Shown in pieces: positions 4,583-5,903 of a stretch of DNA of 5,903 bases. A program made the translations under genes and the position numbers. Origin of the DNA: DATJZH01 sp035499215 (GTDB lineage Bacteria; Actinomycetota; Actinomycetes; Streptosporangiales; Streptosporangiaceae); NCBI GenBank assembly GCA_035499215.1, contig DATJZH010000326.1, forward strand, positions 1 to 5,903, given 5' to 3'. The notes under the pieces are model-generated. The model did not search any database, was not told the DNA's origin, and saw only the letters and a list, made by a program, of their open reading frames with translations. Each line of letters begins with the position of its first letter. Within the stretch, counting starts at the first letter, position 1.

Positions 4583-5835
4583 GGGCCGGCCGCCCAGCCG
4601 ATGTGCACCACGGCGACGTCATCGGCGAGGCCGCCGTAGGGCGCCGCCGCCGCCCCGACCCGCTCGATCAGCCCGTCCACGAACGCGGCGGCTGGCAGCG
4701 CGGCAAGCGTCCTGGCCAGCGCCAGCAGGCCGTCCTCGCCGAGCCGCTGGCTCGCCGGCCCGGTGCGTCCCTCGAACAGCCCGTCGGTGAAGAGCACGAC
4801 GCGCGCTCCGGGCGGCAGCGGCAGCTCCTCCTCTTCCTGCCAGTCGCAGCCGGGGATCATGCCCAGGGCTGGCCCCCCGACCCCCTCGATCAGCTCGATG
4901 CCGCCCGCCGCGCGCAGCAGCAGCCCCGGGTGGCCTGCCCGCAGGAAGCGCACCCGGTCGCGTTCTGGCGCCAGGGTCAGGTGGGTCAGGGTCGCGAAGT
5001 CGTGCTCGCCGCCCCGCTCGGCCATGAGCATCTGGTCAAGCAGCCCCATCATCGCCGGCACGCCCGTTCCGGCCAGCACCAGGGATCGCCAGGCCACCCG
5101 CAGGCACACGCCGATCGCGGCCTCCGCGGCACCGTGCCCGGAAACGTCGCCGAGTACCGCGTGCACGCTGCCGTCGGACGTCTCGACCACGTCATAGAAG
5201 TCGCCGGCCAGCAGCGTATGGGCCCGGCCCGGCAGATAGCGGGCTACTACCTCGACGCGGTCGGTGCGCAGCAGCGGGGTGGGCAGCAGGCCGCGCTCCA
5301 GCCGCGCGTTCTCCGCTGCCTGCAGCGCGCTGATCTGCAACGCGGCCGAAGCCTGCTCGACGTGCTTGCGCTGCGCGGCGTAGCGGATCGCCCGGCCGAA
5401 GACCTCGGGCGGTGACTGGCCCTTGATCAGGTAGTCCTGGGCCCCGGCCGCGACCGCGGCGAGCCCGGCGTTCTCCTCGGCCAGCCCGGTCAGCACGATC
5501 ACGGGCGCCTCCCGCGCGACGGCGAGCACCTGGGTGACCGCCTGCAACCCGTGGGCATCGGGAAGATGCAGGTCCAGCAGGATGCAGCCGGGGACATTCC
5601 CGCCGGCCAGCAGCTGCTTCGCCGCGCTGAGCGTGCGCGTCCAGGTGAGGGTCGCGCTCAGGTTGCTGTCGCGGAGCAGTTCCTCCACCAGGACGGCATC
5701 GCCGGCGTCATCCTCGACCAGCAGCAGCGTCTTGGGGTCGACAAGCCAGTCAGCGTGGGTCTCCTCCAGCGTGCCGGGGGCAGCGGGAACATCCGGATCT
5801 GGCGGCAGCATCGAGGTGTCTGCCGGACGCGCCAC
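4579..5835 (-). CDS. Receiver-linked PP2C-type serine phosphatase (RsbU/SpoIIE family)
   Basis: The 418-residue protein joins a receiver to a SpoIIE/RsbU-type phosphatase, which would dephosphorylate a phospho-STAS antagonist. The receiver spans about 36-155, with E41-D42-D43, phosphoacceptor D88 in ILLDLHLP, T116 in VLTG and K138 in LIKG. A helical linker (156-188) ends in LERGLLP, the usual entry to the RsbU catalytic domain. The phosphatase spans about 190-415: metal-binding D212 in AGDFYD, D230 in GDVSGHG, AGHPG (300-304), D351 in FTDG and D405-D406 in ADDVAVVHI. All metal residues are present, so the enzyme looks active. Residues 1-34 are a Pro/Asp-rich leader. The start is GTG at 5835, supported by AGGAGG 5 nt upstream. 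It is the first gene of the operon, and its stop overlaps the kinase start (GTGA). The receiver is probably phosphorylated by that kinase to switch phosphatase activity. The serine-bearing STAS protein encoded at 1968-2339 is the likeliest substrate. Confidence 0.95.
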   Translation of the reverse strand: MARPADTSMLPPDPDVPAAPGTLEETHADWLVDPKTLLLVEDDAGDAVLVEELLRDSNLSATLTWTRTLSAAKQLLAGGNVPGCILLDLHLPDAHGLQAVTQVLAVAREAPVIVLTGLAEENAGLAAVAAGAQDYLIKGQSPPEVFGRAIRYAAQRKHVEQASAALQISALQAAENARLERGLLPTPLLRTDRVEVVARYLPGRAHTLLAGDFYDVVETSDGSVHAVLGDVSGHGAAEAAIGVCLRVAWRSLVLAGTGVPAMMGLLDQMLMAERGGEHDFATLTHLTLAPERDRVRFLRAGHPGLLLRAAGGIELIEGVGGPALGMIPGCDWQEEEELPLPPGARVVLFTDGLFEGRTGPASQRLGEDGLLALARTLAALPAAAFVDGLIERVGAAAAPYGGLADDVAVVHIGWAAGP

Positions 5836-5840
5836 GACTG

Positions 5841-5846
5841 CCTCCT
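5841..5846 (-). promoter_or_regulatory. Ribosome binding site of the PP2C gene, fixing a GTG start
   Basis: The minus strand reads AGGAGG 5 nt before the GTG at 5835-5833, near-ideal in sequence and spacing. It favours this GTG over the later ATG at residue 9. About 60 bp of upstream DNA remain in the window. They hold no clear promoter, so the operon may begin further right. Confidence 0.8.
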
Positions 5847-5903
5847 GACCCGCTTAACTCGTCCGCTGCCATCAGATGTTCGGCCACCGCTGGCTGCCGT
5901 GCT

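Noticed and set aside
3650..4639. 329-codon plus-strand frame antisense to the histidine kinase
   Set aside because: Gln/Arg/Gly-rich text without any domain, opposite a kinase with every catalytic box intact. A similar 270-codon frame opposite the phosphatase (4603-5415) is rejected for the same reason.
5855..5883. ECF-like promoter upstream of the phosphatase gene (GAAC, 17 nt, GAGTT on the minus strand)
   Set aside because: Both boxes are short and imperfect. Such matches are easily found by chance, and the window ends before the region can be judged.

Overview
The window is high-GC DNA (roughly 70% by eye) with GTG starts, tight 4-nt gene overlaps and strong G/C preference at third codon positions. 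This, together with the protein families, points to an actinomycete (Actinomycetota), probably soil-dwelling. The species cannot be named from the sequence alone. I see no mobile element, CRISPR array, tRNA or rRNA.

Layout. (1) 90-455, minus strand: a stand-alone STAS protein of the anti-sigma-factor-antagonist family that lacks the phosphorylatable serine. A bipartite hairpin spans its stop codon. (2) 456-948: a 493-bp divergent intergenic region with a weak stress-sigma-like promoter match and short palindromes, but no convincing gene. (3) 949-1971, plus strand: a fusion of a MEDS sensory domain with an RsbW-type GHKL ATPase, i.e. a sensor/anti-sigma kinase. (4) 1968-2339, minus strand: a second STAS protein, which keeps the regulatory serine. 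It converges on gene 3, and the two stop codons share one CTAG. (5) 2340-2486: a short gap with an operator-like palindrome. (6) 2487-5835, minus strand: a three-gene operon read right to left. It encodes a receiver-PP2C phosphatase (RsbU-like), a CHASE3-HAMP histidine kinase and a stand-alone Rcp1-like response regulator. Both junctions are 4-nt stop/start overlaps.

How the parts could work together (inference). The kinase senses a periplasmic or membrane signal through CHASE3 and phosphorylates one or both receivers. The phosphatase with the receiver then dephosphorylates the serine-bearing STAS protein. The dephosphorylated STAS protein binds the ATPase domain of the MEDS fusion and releases a sigma factor. 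No sigma gene lies in the window, so the output is either encoded elsewhere or is not a sigma factor. The serine-less STAS protein could be a constitutively active antagonist, a ligand-gated partner or a decoy. All domain families here are known. The less ordinary points are the pairing of a phosphorylatable with a non-phosphorylatable STAS around one anti-sigma-like ATPase, and one kinase facing two receivers.
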